Origin: Nocardioides terrae
GTDB taxonomy: Bacteria; Actinomycetota; Actinomycetes; Propionibacteriales; Nocardioidaceae
NCBI RefSeq assembly: GCF_900112345.1
Contig: NZ_FOLB01000006.1
Coordinates: 182,952-246,951, forward strand
Reading direction: 5' to 3'
Length of the DNA stretch: 64,000 bases
A program made the translations under genes and the position numbers. Below are positions 20,759 to 29,708 of the stretch, piece by piece. Numbering within the stretch: the first letter of the stretch is position 1; every line of letters starts with the position of its first letter. The notes below the pieces were generated by a model, which worked only from the letters and a program-made list of their open reading frames with translations, searched no databases and was not told the DNA's origin.

Positions 20759-22984
20759 GTCCGGGAGGTTCATCAGCTTGACGCCGCCGCCGACCTGGTT
20801 GAGCGCCGCGATGAAGATCGATCCCATGTCGTCGCCGGAGGCCGCGCAGAAGAAGAAGTCACCGTCGGTGTTCTCAGCGGTGCGACTCGCCGAGCCGGTG
20901 CAGTTGCCCGGGTCGACGGTCGACGGCTCGATGCCGTCCCCGCCGGCCGCGTAGGCCAGGACGTTGTTGACCGAGTCGCCGGGGTCGTTGTCGACCACGG
21001 TGTTCTTCCACGTGACCTTCGTGGCGACCGCGTAGGTCACCGTCAGCGGAACCTTGCACGAGGCGTACTTGATCGTCTTCGCATCGTCCGCGGTGCTGCC
21101 GTTGCCGCCTCCCACGCAGTCGGACTGCCTCTGGCCGCTCGTGTTGCTCCAGCTGCCGTTGTTGTCGGTCCGGTCGATGTCCTGGATCCACGCGCCGTTG
21201 AACTCGGTGGAGCCTGACGGCGTCGAGAACCCGGAGACATCCGGAGTGACGTTGCCCTTGTTGCAGTTCGTGCTGCCGTCGAGGTTGTAGCCGATCGTGA
21301 TGATGAGGTTGTCAGGGTCGTACGCCTTGATCGTGTCGGCGACGGCCTTGAAGTTGGAGCAGGCGTTCTCGCCGCCGTTGCGCTCGTAGTTCTGGGAGTC
21401 GGTGCGCGAGTTCTGCACCGTCTTGTAGCTCAGCGTGTAGCGGGTGCCGGAGGAGCACGAGTTCGTCGTACCACCCGACTTGTAGCAGGCGGTCGGCGCG
21501 GGGGCGGGGTCGTACGTCGACCACTTGCCGTCGTTGTAGCTGAGGCTCGAGTCCCTCGTGGTGAACGAGGTTCCCGGGTTGCCCTTCGTCGTCCCGCTCT
21601 TGGCGACGTGCATGAAGTCGGAGAAGACGTCGTACCCGTTCCCGCAGCCCGACGCCTGCGTCGTCAGGCTGTTCGTGATCCCGCACGCGTTCTTGGTCGG
21701 GTCGCTGTCCGAGTTGGCGATCTCCTGCGGCTGGCCGTCGGTCTCGAAGATGATCACGTTGCGGACCCTGCCGGAACGGTTGGCCCCGCCCAGGCCGTCC
21801 ACGTTGAAGCCACTGGAGTCCATGCTCGGCTGGTCGCCGAGGACGTAACGCGCTGCCGCCTTGAGAGGCGCCGCGAGATAGGTGCCGTGGCTCTTCTGCG
21901 GGCCGCTGCCGTCCGGGTCGAGGCAGTTGAGGGCCCTGATGAGGTTGCTGCCCGTGTTGATGGCGCCGGTGCTGCCCAGGTAGTTCTTGAAGAACTGGAG
22001 GGGCACCCAGAGGTTCGAGCTGTACTTGGAGAGGGAGTCTCCGCTGTAGCCCCAGCCCCGCGAGTTCTCGTCGGCGGGCACCTTGACCGAAGAGCAGGCG
22101 CTGAAGCTGCTTCGGGTGGTCGTGGTGCTGCGGCCGATCGTTCCGAGCGCGACGTACTGCTGCTCCGGCGACATCTTGGCGAGCATGTCCTTGATGCCCT
22201 GGATCATGGAGTGCTCGTCGGTGTCATCCATCGACGACGTGCGGTCGGTGACGACCACGACGTTCATCGGGTTGGGGGCGATGGCGCCGCACACACCCTT
22301 GCAGGCGACGGCGATCTGCGCGCCCGTCGAGCCCTTGTCGATCCCGAGGACCGGCGCGAAGGTGAACGGCACGTCGTCGCTCGCGCCGACCCTGATCGTG
22401 TTGCACGTGACCGGAAGGTTGTTGTAGATCGACGTTCCCGCCGCCCAGCCGTTGCCGGGGCCGGCGTTCAGGGCGCACGGCACGGCACAGAGCTCGGAAT
22501 TGCAGGTCATCGCGAAGTGGGAGCCGTCCCACGCCCGCACCCGGTTGGTGTAGTCGGACTGCAGCCAGGTCGTGCTCGACGACGAGGCGTCGGGGTTGCA
22601 GACGCCGCCCTTCTGGCCTCCACTCGGGATCTGGTAGTCGGCGACCTTCGCCGGAGTGGACGGGCTCCCGTCGACGGCGAGCTTGCGACCGACCACGCAC
22701 CAGAAGCTGATCTGACTCGGATCGAGTGTGCCGGGGCCGTTCTTCTCGTAGTAGTCGATCGCGTTCTGGGCGGCGTCCCGGATGGCGTTGGTCTGCGAGT
22801 CGAGGTGGTACGCCGCCGCCGTGGCCGCGGCATCGAGCTGGTTCTTGAGCAGGTGCTTGCGGTTGACCTGCGTCGCGATGTCCACCCCGAGCGCGGCGAC
22901 GCCGAACAGGACGATCGACAGCGCCGCCACGATGATGGCGACAGCGCCTCGCTCGCCGCGAGAGCGTGAGAAGAAGTGGATCAT
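20756..22984 (-). CDS. TadG-like pilus assembly protein with VWA domain
   Basis: 742 aa from the ATG at 22984 (MIHFFSRSRGERGAVAIIVA). An N-terminal membrane anchor (about 14-36) with the RGAVA...AALGVDIATQVNRKHLLKNQLDAAA pattern marks the TadE/TadG-like family. A VWA domain starts near residue 245 with VVVVTDRTSSMDD, a metal site in which the usual middle Ser is Thr. The long extracellular part is Cys-, Asn- and Ser-rich. Probably displayed on the surface or at the tip of a Flp/Tad pilus. Last of three genes; start coupled to the previous stop by ATGA. Confidence 0.85.
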   Translation of the reverse strand: MIHFFSRSRGERGAVAIIVAALSIVLFGVAALGVDIATQVNRKHLLKNQLDAAATAAAYHLDSQTNAIRDAAQNAIDYYEKNGPGTLDPSQISFWCVVGRKLAVDGSPSTPAKVADYQIPSGGQKGGVCNPDASSSSTTWLQSDYTNRVRAWDGSHFAMTCNSELCAVPCALNAGPGNGWAAGTSIYNNLPVTCNTIRVGASDDVPFTFAPVLGIDKGSTGAQIAVACKGVCGAIAPNPMNVVVVTDRTSSMDDTDEHSMIQGIKDMLAKMSPEQQYVALGTIGRSTTTTRSSFSACSSVKVPADENSRGWGYSGDSLSKYSSNLWVPLQFFKNYLGSTGAINTGSNLIRALNCLDPDGSGPQKSHGTYLAAPLKAAARYVLGDQPSMDSSGFNVDGLGGANRSGRVRNVIIFETDGQPQEIANSDSDPTKNACGITNSLTTQASGCGNGYDVFSDFMHVAKSGTTKGNPGTSFTTRDSSLSYNDGKWSTYDPAPAPTACYKSGGTTNSCSSGTRYTLSYKTVQNSRTDSQNYERNGGENACSNFKAVADTIKAYDPDNLIITIGYNLDGSTNCNKGNVTPDVSGFSTPSGSTEFNGAWIQDIDRTDNNGSWSNTSGQRQSDCVGGGNGSTADDAKTIKYASCKVPLTVTYAVATKVTWKNTVVDNDPGDSVNNVLAYAAGGDGIEPSTVDPGNCTGSASRTAENTDGDFFFCAASGDDMGSIFIAALNQVGGGVKLMNLPD

Positions 22985-23454
22985 TCCCTGACCATCTCCG
23001 ATGTGCGGGTGAGCTCGATCGTGCTTCCCGTGCAGGATCCGCCGCCGAAGAAGGAGCACAGTGCGCCGACCGGGGTGATCCAGTGGTGGGTGTACGAGAC
23101 GGTGACTCGGACCGAGGAGCCCGCGATGGCCTTCGCGTCGAAGTCGCTGTCGTTGCACGTCACGCCCGCAGGGGTGGTGCAGGTGATCGTCACGGTGGCG
23201 TTGGGCCCCGGGTACGTCACGCCGATGTCGGCGAGCTCGTCCGTGGCGACGGTCCGGATCGTGGCGCGGTTCCCGTCCAGACTGGCCGTGCGAGCGGCGT
23301 CACGGGCGACGTTGTTGACGACGTTGCTCCGGTCGATCATCCAGCCGAAGTCGATGATCCCGAAGACGATCATGAGGAGGAGCGGCGCGACCAGGGCGAA
23401 CTCGACGACCACGGCGCCGCGACCGGACCGGCGACGCCGGCGTACGCGCGTCAC
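22981..23454 (-). CDS. TadE-like pseudopilin
   Basis: 157 aa, GTG at 23454 coupled to the upstream stop (GTGA). N-terminus: basic segment then GRGAVVVEFALVAPLLLMIV with the TadE Glu in VVVEFAL, and GIIDFGWMIDRSNVVNNVARDAAR. Four Cys residues lie in the extracellular half. TadE-like proteins are minor pilins of the Tad system. No TadA ATPase, TadB/C or prepilin peptidase gene is in the window, so export must rely on genes elsewhere. Confidence 0.85.
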   Translation of the reverse strand: MTRVRRRRRSGRGAVVVEFALVAPLLLMIVFGIIDFGWMIDRSNVVNNVARDAARTASLDGNRATIRTVATDELADIGVTYPGPNATVTITCTTPAGVTCNDSDFDAKAIAGSSVRVTVSYTHHWITPVGALCSFFGGGSCTGSTIELTRTSEMVRE

Positions 23455-24056
23455 GACGTGGCCACTCGGCAGTCGGCGCCGTCGCCGAGCTGGAAGGTCT
23501 CGTGCTTGGTGATGGTCACTCCTTGGAAGACTCCGGTCAGGAACGAGTGGTTGGCCTTCACGTAGACGCCGAAGCTGCTGCCGCACGCATCGATGTCGTG
23601 CGCGCCGAGGCGGCCGCCGGTGCGGTGGAACTCCTGGGCATCGGCGTCCCACGCGTAGGCGGCGCAGCCGTCGTCGCAGCGGGCGAAGTGGTCGGTCCCG
23701 TTGCGGAGCGGGAAGCCGGCCGGGTTGGCCTCGTAGACCCACAGCTCGCTGATGGAGTCCTTGGACAGCGTCGTCTTCGCCTGCTCGATCGCCGAGGCGG
23801 TCAGGTCGGAGAGCGTTGTCGCCGGTGCATCGGCGACCGTGGCGGCCGGCCGGTCGGCATCGACGGCGAAGGAGGTGGCTGCCTTGCCTCCGGTGTGGAT
23901 GAGCGAGTTCAGGGCGACGTTGTCCCTCATGAGCAGGGCCATCTCGACGATGCCGAGCATGATGACCACGAGGAGAGGGGTGAGGAGTGCAGCCTCGAAG
24001 ACGACGGCGCCGGTCGCAACCGCGCCGCGCGTGTCGGAACGCGTGAGTGTGCGCAT
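23451..24056 (-). CDS. TadE-like pseudopilin, first gene of trio
   Basis: 201 aa from the ATG at 24056, preceded by a GGGAGGAGG stretch somewhat far upstream. N-terminus DTRGAVATGAVVFEAALLTPLLVVIM has the TadE pattern (Glu after VVF), and the helix continues with GIVEMALLMRDNVALNSL. The extracellular part has Cys pairs (ARCDDGCAAY) and ends ADCRVATS. Paralogous to the following pseudopilin. Confidence 0.82.
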   Translation of the reverse strand: MRTLTRSDTRGAVATGAVVFEAALLTPLLVVIMLGIVEMALLMRDNVALNSLIHTGGKAATSFAVDADRPAATVADAPATTLSDLTASAIEQAKTTLSKDSISELWVYEANPAGFPLRNGTDHFARCDDGCAAYAWDADAQEFHRTGGRLGAHDIDACGSSFGVYVKANHSFLTGVFQGVTITKHETFQLGDGADCRVATS

Positions 24057-24382
24057 CGTCGGCTGTCCTCCTCCCAAGAGTCCCGCCCCTGCGGGCACAC
24101 GTTAGGGAGGCCCAGGACCCGTCGCTACGGGACCGCGACTAGATCATTCCATCGGGCCAGTCGGCATAGACCGGAAGGACTACGTCGACCCGGGACCAAC
24201 CAGCCCAGCAGGCCTCAGAGGGTCTCATCGGCCGCACGAGCGGTCAGCTGAGCCGTCCCACCCCTCGACTTCCGTCACACGGGGGGCCACTTCCCGTCCA
24301 CAGGGTCCCCTCTCGGCGGTGTGCTCCACAGGGCGTTCGGCCGCGCCCACCGCCTGTCCTCGCCGCGGTCGATGCTCGTCGC
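24057..24382. other. 326-base gap between divergent tad trio and yraN
   Basis: No gene was seen. On the minus strand TAACGT (complement of 24099-24104) is a weak -10 candidate for the tad trio. The region upstream of yraN is GC-rich without a clear -35/-10 pair. Confidence 0.4.
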
Positions 24383-24778
24383 ATGACAACGATCGGCTCG
24401 GAGGTCGAGGACATGGTGGCAACGGCAGCGGCCCGGACGGCGCTCGGACGCTACGGCGAGGACGTGGCGGAGCGCCACCTGACCGAGCTGGGGATGGTCC
24501 TGCTCGAGCGGAACTGGCGGTGTGACGAGGGCGAGCTCGACCTCGTCCTGCGCGACGGCCCGGTGCTCGTGGCCTGCGAGGTCAAGACCCGGAGCGACAC
24601 CTCCTACGGAACGCCGCACCAGGCGGTGGGGCCCGACAAGCTCGACCGGCTGCGTCGACTCGCCGAGCGCTGGGTACAGGCCCGGGGCCTGAACCCTCCG
24701 GAGATCCGCATCGACCTCGTCGCCGTGCTGCGCCGGGTCAAGGGGGCCGCCGTGGTCGACCATGTCAGGGGCATCTGA
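24383..24778 (+). CDS. YraN family (UPF0102) nuclease-like protein
   Basis: 131 aa. RTALGRYGEDVAERHLTELG, then NWRCDEGELDLVLRDGPVLV and ACEVKTRS, the restriction-endonuclease-like core (E...D...ExK) of the YraN family. Precise function unknown; commonly next to comM and dprA. ATG at 24383 is used; an in-frame ATG at 24413 would also leave the core intact. The stop overlaps comM (TGATG). Confidence 0.88.
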   Translation: MTTIGSEVEDMVATAAARTALGRYGEDVAERHLTELGMVLLERNWRCDEGELDLVLRDGPVLVACEVKTRSDTSYGTPHQAVGPDKLDRLRRLAERWVQARGLNPPEIRIDLVAVLRRVKGAAVVDHVRGI

Positions 24779-26403
24779 TGGGGGTCGCGACGGCGGCCAC
24801 CGTCGCCCTGGCCGGCGCCGTCGGTCACCTCATCGACGTCCAGGTCGACGTCTCGCGGGGGGTCGTGGGGACCACCATCGTCGGGCGAGCCGACTCCGTG
24901 CTCAACGAGGCGCGCGACAGGTGTCGCATGGCCGTCAACAACAGCCATGTGCGGATCGAGACCCGCGCCGACGAGACGCGCAACGCCGAGTGGCCGAACA
25001 CGCGACGCGTCACCATCCTGCTCTCGCCCGCGGACCTTCCGAAGAGCGGCACTCACTTCGACCTCGCCATCGCGGTCGCCACCATGGCGGCCATCGGCGT
25101 GGTGCCGTCGGCCTCGCTGGCCGGCACCCTCTTCATCGGGGAGCTGACGCTGTCCGGTGGCCTGCGCAGCGTCCCCGGGGTGCTGCCGATGGTCCTCGCG
25201 GCCGCCCACCGCGGCGTGCGGCGGGTCTTCGTCCCCGAGCCGCAGAGCCGCGAGGCGGCGATGGTCCCCGGCATGGCGGTCTTCGGAGTGCGCTCCCTCG
25301 CCCAGGTCCTGTGCGAGCTCCGCGGCGAGGAGGTGCCGGAGGCACCGCCGGTCGCGCCGATGTCCGGAAGCCGCCTGCTCGCCTGGCGCGGCCAGGAGCG
25401 GCTGGCCGAGCAGGACCTCTCCGACCTGCTCGGCATGGAGGATGCCCGTTTCGCCCTGGAGGTCTCGGCCGCGGGCGGCCATCACCTGATGCTCTCGGGC
25501 CCGCGAGGTGCCGGGAAGACCACGCTGGCCGAGCGGATCCCCGGCATCCTGCCGGACCTCACCGTCGAGGAGTCGCTCGAGCTGACCGCGATCCACTCGC
25601 TGGCGGGCGCGCTCGAGCCGGAGGACGGGATGATCAGGCGGCCGCCCTTCTCCGCTCCGCACCACGACGCGAGCCGGGCGAGTCTGCTCGGAGGCGGCAC
25701 CGGCCGGGTGAGGCCTGGGGAGGTGAGCCGGGCCCACAACGGTGTCCTCTTCCTCGACGAGTTCCCGTTGTTCCAGTCCGACGTCATCCAGGCACTGCGC
25801 CAGCCGCTCGAGAGCGGAGAGGTGACGATCGCCCGTGGAGAGGAGTCGGCCACCTTCCCCGCCCGCGGCATCTTCGTGCTCGCGATGAACCCGTGCCCGT
25901 GCGGTGAGTTCGACAGCGACCAGGGCAGCAACCGGTGCTACTGCACGCCGCCGCAGCTCCGGGCCTACCAGGCACGCTTCTCCGGGCCGATCGCCGACCG
26001 CATCGACATCCTGAGGAAGGTGCGTCCGATCAAGGGCGACGGCACCCCGGACCCGCTCACGCCACCGCCGGAGACGTCGGCCAGCGTCCGCGCGCGGGTG
26101 CAGGTGGCCCGCGAGCGTCAGCGGGAGCGGTACGCCGACCGGTCCTGGCGGCTCAACGGGCAGGCCCCAGGTCCGACGCTGCGCCAGGAGTGGCCATTGA
26201 CGCCTGCCGCGCAGACCGCGCTCGACGCGGCGACCTATCAGGGCCGGCTCACGGGGCGCGGCAACACCCGCGTCCACCGGATGGCCTGGACGGTCACCGA
26301 CCTGTGGGGGACGGAGCAGCCCGGCCTCGACGAGCTCGACGTCGCGATGCGGCTGCGCAACGGTGAGCCCCTGCTCGAGGCGATGCTGAGGCAGGCGGTA
26401 TGA
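24778..26403 (+). CDS. comM: ComM/YifB family AAA+ helicase
   Basis: 541 aa. N-terminal Lon-protease-like domain (IDVQVDVSRGVVGTTIVG, and FDLAIAVATMAA), then an AAA+ domain of the Mg-chelatase type with Walker A GPRGAGKTT (241-249), Walker B GVLFLDEFP, and a Cys cluster in MNPCPCGEFD...RCYC. The C-terminus has the helical Mg-chelatase segment. In other bacteria ComM is a hexameric helicase promoting branch migration in natural transformation. Overlaps yraN and dprA, so the three are one operon. Confidence 0.9.
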   Translation: MGVATAATVALAGAVGHLIDVQVDVSRGVVGTTIVGRADSVLNEARDRCRMAVNNSHVRIETRADETRNAEWPNTRRVTILLSPADLPKSGTHFDLAIAVATMAAIGVVPSASLAGTLFIGELTLSGGLRSVPGVLPMVLAAAHRGVRRVFVPEPQSREAAMVPGMAVFGVRSLAQVLCELRGEEVPEAPPVAPMSGSRLLAWRGQERLAEQDLSDLLGMEDARFALEVSAAGGHHLMLSGPRGAGKTTLAERIPGILPDLTVEESLELTAIHSLAGALEPEDGMIRRPPFSAPHHDASRASLLGGGTGRVRPGEVSRAHNGVLFLDEFPLFQSDVIQALRQPLESGEVTIARGEESATFPARGIFVLAMNPCPCGEFDSDQGSNRCYCTPPQLRAYQARFSGPIADRIDILRKVRPIKGDGTPDPLTPPPETSASVRARVQVARERQRERYADRSWRLNGQAPGPTLRQEWPLTPAAQTALDAATYQGRLTGRGNTRVHRMAWTVTDLWGTEQPGLDELDVAMRLRNGEPLLEAMLRQAV

Positions 26404-27548
26404 CGGCCACGACGAACGTGGCCGACGCCGAGCGGCTCGCGCGCGTGGCGCTGAACGTCGCGTTCGAGCCGGCCGATCTCGAGCTCGCGCAGCAGGTGTC
26501 GGCCCACGGTGCGGTGGCCGTGTGCCGCCGGCTGATCGACACCGGCAAGCTCGGAAGTCGGTCCGCGGAGGCGGTCGCCCGGCTCGACGCCGTCGACCCC
26601 GCCGACGAGCTGGAGAGGGCGCACCGCAGCGACCTCCGGTTCGTGGTCCCGGGCGATGCCGAGTGGCCGAGCCAGCTCGACGACCTGGAGCACGCGGCCG
26701 ACGTCACGGAGGGCCGAGGCGGCGTCCCGCTCGGGCTCTGGGTGCGCGGGCCGGTCCGGCTCGACTCGCTCGCCGACTCCGTCGCGGTCGTGGGGTCGCG
26801 CTCGGCCACCGACTACGGCACCACCATCGCCCGCGAGATCTCGGCCCAGCTCGCTGCGGAGAGGTGGGCCGTCGTCTCGGGCGCCGCCTACGGCATCGAC
26901 CAGGCGGCGCATCGTGGCGCCCTGGCCGGCGGCGGCGTCACCGTCGCCGTGCTCGCCTGCGGGGCCGACCGGTTCTACCCGGCCGCGCACGAACGGCTGA
27001 TCGGCCACCTCGCCGAGCACGCCGCGGTGATCTCCGAGGCGCCGCCCGGAGCCGCTCCGATGCGGCTGCGTTTCCTCGCCCGCAACCGGATCATCGCCGC
27101 CCTCTCCCGCGGGACGGTGATCGTCGAGGCGGCACCGCGCAGCGGCGCGCTCAACACCGCGAGCTGGACCGACGCCATCAGCCGTCCGGTGATGGGGGTC
27201 CCGGGCCCGGTGACGGCGATGACCTCCGCGGGCGTGCACGTCCTGCTCCGACGCGGCGCCACGGTGGTGACCAACGCCGGCGAGGTGCTGGAGTCCGTCG
27301 GCGCGTCGGGAGAGCACCTCGCGATCGACCTCCGCGGGCCTGAGCGCCCACGTGACCGCCTGTCCATGACCCAGCAGCAGGTGCTGGAGGCGGTGCCCTT
27401 GTTCAGGCCCTCAGGGCTGGAGTCGATCGCCCGCATCGCCGGCCTCGGCACGGCCGAGACCGAGCGCCACCTCGCCGACCTCACCCGCAACGGCTTCGCC
27501 GAGCGGTCCTCCACCGGCTGGCGGCTCAGCGCCTATGCGCGATCGTGA
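26400..27548 (+). CDS. dprA: DNA-processing protein DprA
   Basis: 382 aa. Extended Rossmann fold with VAVVGSRSATDYGTTIAREI, VVSGAAYGIDQAAHRGAL, VAVLACGADRFYP and NRIIAALSRGTVIVEAA, and a C-terminal winged helix (FRPSGLESIARIAGLG). DprA loads RecA on incoming single-stranded DNA; in non-competent bacteria its role is unclear. Translation is coupled to comM by ATGA. Confidence 0.93.
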   Translation: MTATTNVADAERLARVALNVAFEPADLELAQQVSAHGAVAVCRRLIDTGKLGSRSAEAVARLDAVDPADELERAHRSDLRFVVPGDAEWPSQLDDLEHAADVTEGRGGVPLGLWVRGPVRLDSLADSVAVVGSRSATDYGTTIAREISAQLAAERWAVVSGAAYGIDQAAHRGALAGGGVTVAVLACGADRFYPAAHERLIGHLAEHAAVISEAPPGAAPMRLRFLARNRIIAALSRGTVIVEAAPRSGALNTASWTDAISRPVMGVPGPVTAMTSAGVHVLLRRGATVVTNAGEVLESVGASGEHLAIDLRGPERPRDRLSMTQQQVLEAVPLFRPSGLESIARIAGLGTAETERHLADLTRNGFAERSSTGWRLSAYARS

Positions 27549-27572
27549 TGCGGCGGACCTGTCGTCGCGGGC

Positions 27573-28544
27573 GTGTCGGCACCGGCCCGCAGCGGCTCGT
27601 CGGCCACGCTGGGCAGCGTGGAGGAAGCCGACCTGCCCGAGGAGTTCGCCCGGTTGCTGGGTGACTACGAGCGGCACCTGCGCTCCGAGCGCGACCTGAC
27701 CGCGCACTCGATCCGCGCCTATATCGGCGACATCGCCAGCCTGCTCGACCATGCGCACCGGTCGGGGATCGACTCCGTCGACCGGCTCGACCTGCGCGTC
27801 CTCCGCAGCTGGCTGGCCAAGCAGCAGACCACCGGCCGTGCCCGCACGACCATCGCGCGTCGGGCCACCGCGGCCCGGGTCTTCACCGCTTGGCTCGCCC
27901 GCACCGCCCGGACGTCCACGGACGTCGGCTCGAGCCTCGGATCGCCGCGTGCCCACCGGACCCTGCCGCCGGTGCTGCGTGCCGACGAGGCCGGCGCACT
28001 GATCCGCGCTGCCGCCGAGCTGGCTGACGACGGGAGCGCCATGGGTCTACGCGACGTGGCGATGCTCGAGCTGCTCTACGCCACGGGGATCCGCGTGGGC
28101 GAGCTCGTGGGGCTCGACGTCGACGACGTCGACCACGGCCGCCGTGTCGTGCGCGTCCTCGGCAAGGGCCGCAAGGAGCGGACGGTGCCCTACGGCGATC
28201 CGGCGGCCCGAGCGCTCGACGCGTGGCTCGTCCGCGGCCGGCCGGCGCTCGTCGTCGACGGAGCCGGCGCCGCCCTCTTCCTCGGTGCGCGCGGGCGGCG
28301 CATCGACCAGCGGGCCGTGCGTACCCTCGTCCACCGCCGGATCGCCGAGGTCCCCGGCGCCCCCGACATCGGCCCGCACGGGCTGCGCCACACCGCCGCC
28401 ACCCACCTCCTGGAGGGCGGCGCCGACCTGCGCTCGGTGCAGGAGCTGCTGGGGCACGCGTCCTTGGCGACGACACAGCTCTACACCCACGTCAGCACCG
28501 ACCGACTCCGTCGCGCTTATCAACAAGCCCATCCACGCGCGTGA
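27573..28544 (+). CDS. xerC: XerC-type tyrosine recombinase
   Basis: 323 aa. N-terminal SAM-like core-binding domain (about 20-115) and catalytic domain with the complete set: Arg174 (ATGIRVGEL), Lys198 (LGKGRKER), His269 and Arg272 (HGLRHTAA), His295 (LLGHASL) and Tyr304 (TTQLYTHVS). The length, and the position between dprA and rpsB, match chromosomal XerC, which resolves chromosome dimers at dif. No dif-like site was seen nearby. A GTG at 27618 is an alternative start. Confidence 0.88.
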   Translation: MSAPARSGSSATLGSVEEADLPEEFARLLGDYERHLRSERDLTAHSIRAYIGDIASLLDHAHRSGIDSVDRLDLRVLRSWLAKQQTTGRARTTIARRATAARVFTAWLARTARTSTDVGSSLGSPRAHRTLPPVLRADEAGALIRAAAELADDGSAMGLRDVAMLELLYATGIRVGELVGLDVDDVDHGRRVVRVLGKGRKERTVPYGDPAARALDAWLVRGRPALVVDGAGAALFLGARGRRIDQRAVRTLVHRRIAEVPGAPDIGPHGLRHTAATHLLEGGADLRSVQELLGHASLATTQLYTHVSTDRLRRAYQQAHPRA

Positions 28545-28569
28545 GCGGGGGCCGCGCCAGCGGACCCGC
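28545..28569. terminator. Hairpin after xerC
   Basis: GCGGGGGCCGC pairs with GCGGACCCGC with one mismatch, directly after the xerC stop. It separates xerC from the convergent M23 gene. Confidence 0.45.
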
Positions 28570-28666
28570 TGACGGTGGTCGAGCGAGCCGCGCGACCGAG
28601 CCTGCGAGGCGATGACCGCCGAGTCGAGACACCGATCGCTCCGGCCCAACGCCGCTCGGAAGCCCG

Positions 28667-29296
28667 TCAGGACGCCGGCGAGAACGACACCACCTCGACG
28701 AGCGGCCGCCACCCGGCGTACGGGGAGACAGAACGAGGCGCGATCGGCCCAGAACCGCCCGGCCGGTCACCCCACAGCGGCAGCAGTCGGACCGGGCCTG
28801 CACCGACGAGCAGCAGCGGGTCGAGGTAGACGTCGTCGACGTTGCGGATCCAGCCCCAGTGCAGGCAGGCGGCGGGCGGGCAATGGGAGAGGTCCGGGGT
28901 GAGCGAGCCGAGCGGGCCGCCGGCGCTGACGAGATCCCCGACGTGGGCCGTCGCGGCGACCGGCTCATAGCTGGTGCGGGTCTCCCCGTGGTCGACGACG
29001 ACCACCCCGCGGCCGGCCAGCATGCCGGCGAAGGTGACCCGGCCGGGGAGCGCGCTCCCGACGGTCTGGCCGACGTGACCGAGCAGGTCCACACCCCGGT
29101 GACCGGCTCCCCAGGGGGATGAGGGCGGGTCGAACCGCTGCACGACGGATGGGGCGGGGGAGAGCGGCCACACGCCGACCGGATCCGGCTCCCCGGCGGT
29201 GCTGACCGGCGATGGGCCGAGGATGGAACCGGTCAGCAGGACGACGACAAGGACCGCGCCGGGGAGCCGGGTCCGGGCGGCGGTGGACGATCTCAC
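28667..29296 (-). CDS. Secreted M23-like peptidase with incomplete active site
   Basis: 209 aa from the GTG at 29296; the start is uncertain because no good ribosome-binding site was found. Signal peptide about 1-33 (PGAVLVVVLLTG). The LytM/M23 domain has HRGVDLLG (His66, Asp70), but the usual HxH motif reads CLH (Cys144, His146), so the first His is absent. Full endopeptidase activity is doubtful; it may bind peptidoglycan or act as an activator. Homologues beside rpsB in other actinobacteria show a similar CLHWG sequence, as I recall, so the change may be a family trait. Confidence 0.78.
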   Translation of the reverse strand: MRSSTAARTRLPGAVLVVVLLTGSILGPSPVSTAGEPDPVGVWPLSPAPSVVQRFDPPSSPWGAGHRGVDLLGHVGQTVGSALPGRVTFAGMLAGRGVVVVDHGETRTSYEPVAATAHVGDLVSAGGPLGSLTPDLSHCPPAACLHWGWIRNVDDVYLDPLLLVGAGPVRLLPLWGDRPGGSGPIAPRSVSPYAGWRPLVEVVSFSPAS

Positions 29297-29416
29297 GGGG
29301 AGGACGATGCCCCGCCGGAGGCGACGACGCGCGGGCCGTCGTACGGTTGTGGAGAACCGCGCCTGAGAGGCGAGCTGTGGACGACGATCGGCCCGAACGA
29401 GGCGGGGCCGCACAGA
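29297..29416. other. Gap upstream of the M23 gene and rpsB promoter
   Basis: Part of the 412 bases between the M23 start and rpsB. The M23 promoter should lie here, but no convincing box was recognised. Confidence 0.3.
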
Positions 29417-29468
29417 TTCGCTCCGCGCAGGCGATCGGACTATCCTCGACCGTGCAACCCGTGTGGGT
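29417..29468 (+). promoter_or_regulatory. Candidate rpsB promoter and leader hairpin
   Basis: TTCGCT at 29417-29422 and TATCCT at 29441-29446 with 18-base spacing, followed at once by the hairpin CAACCC-GTGT-GGGTTG. A leader of about 250 bases to the rpsB ATG follows, long enough for ribosomal autoregulation. No known leader family was recognised. Confidence 0.45.
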
Positions 29469-29708
29469 TGACTTCGCACGTCCACAGACCGCGACGGCGC
29501 TCACCTCCTGAGCGTCGATCACCCGTGGGTGCGTCCCTCAGTCCCGAGGCCAGTCCGAGGGTGGGGGCGCGCGTGAGCGTCAGGGCCCGGCTGAGCAAGA
29601 ACCGGGCAGCAACTGAAAACCCGATCGGAGCCACCTCCGGCACGCCCTCGACAGACGCAAGGGCGAGCTGAACGGAGTGCGGCTCCACCACAAGGAGAAG
29701 AAAACATC

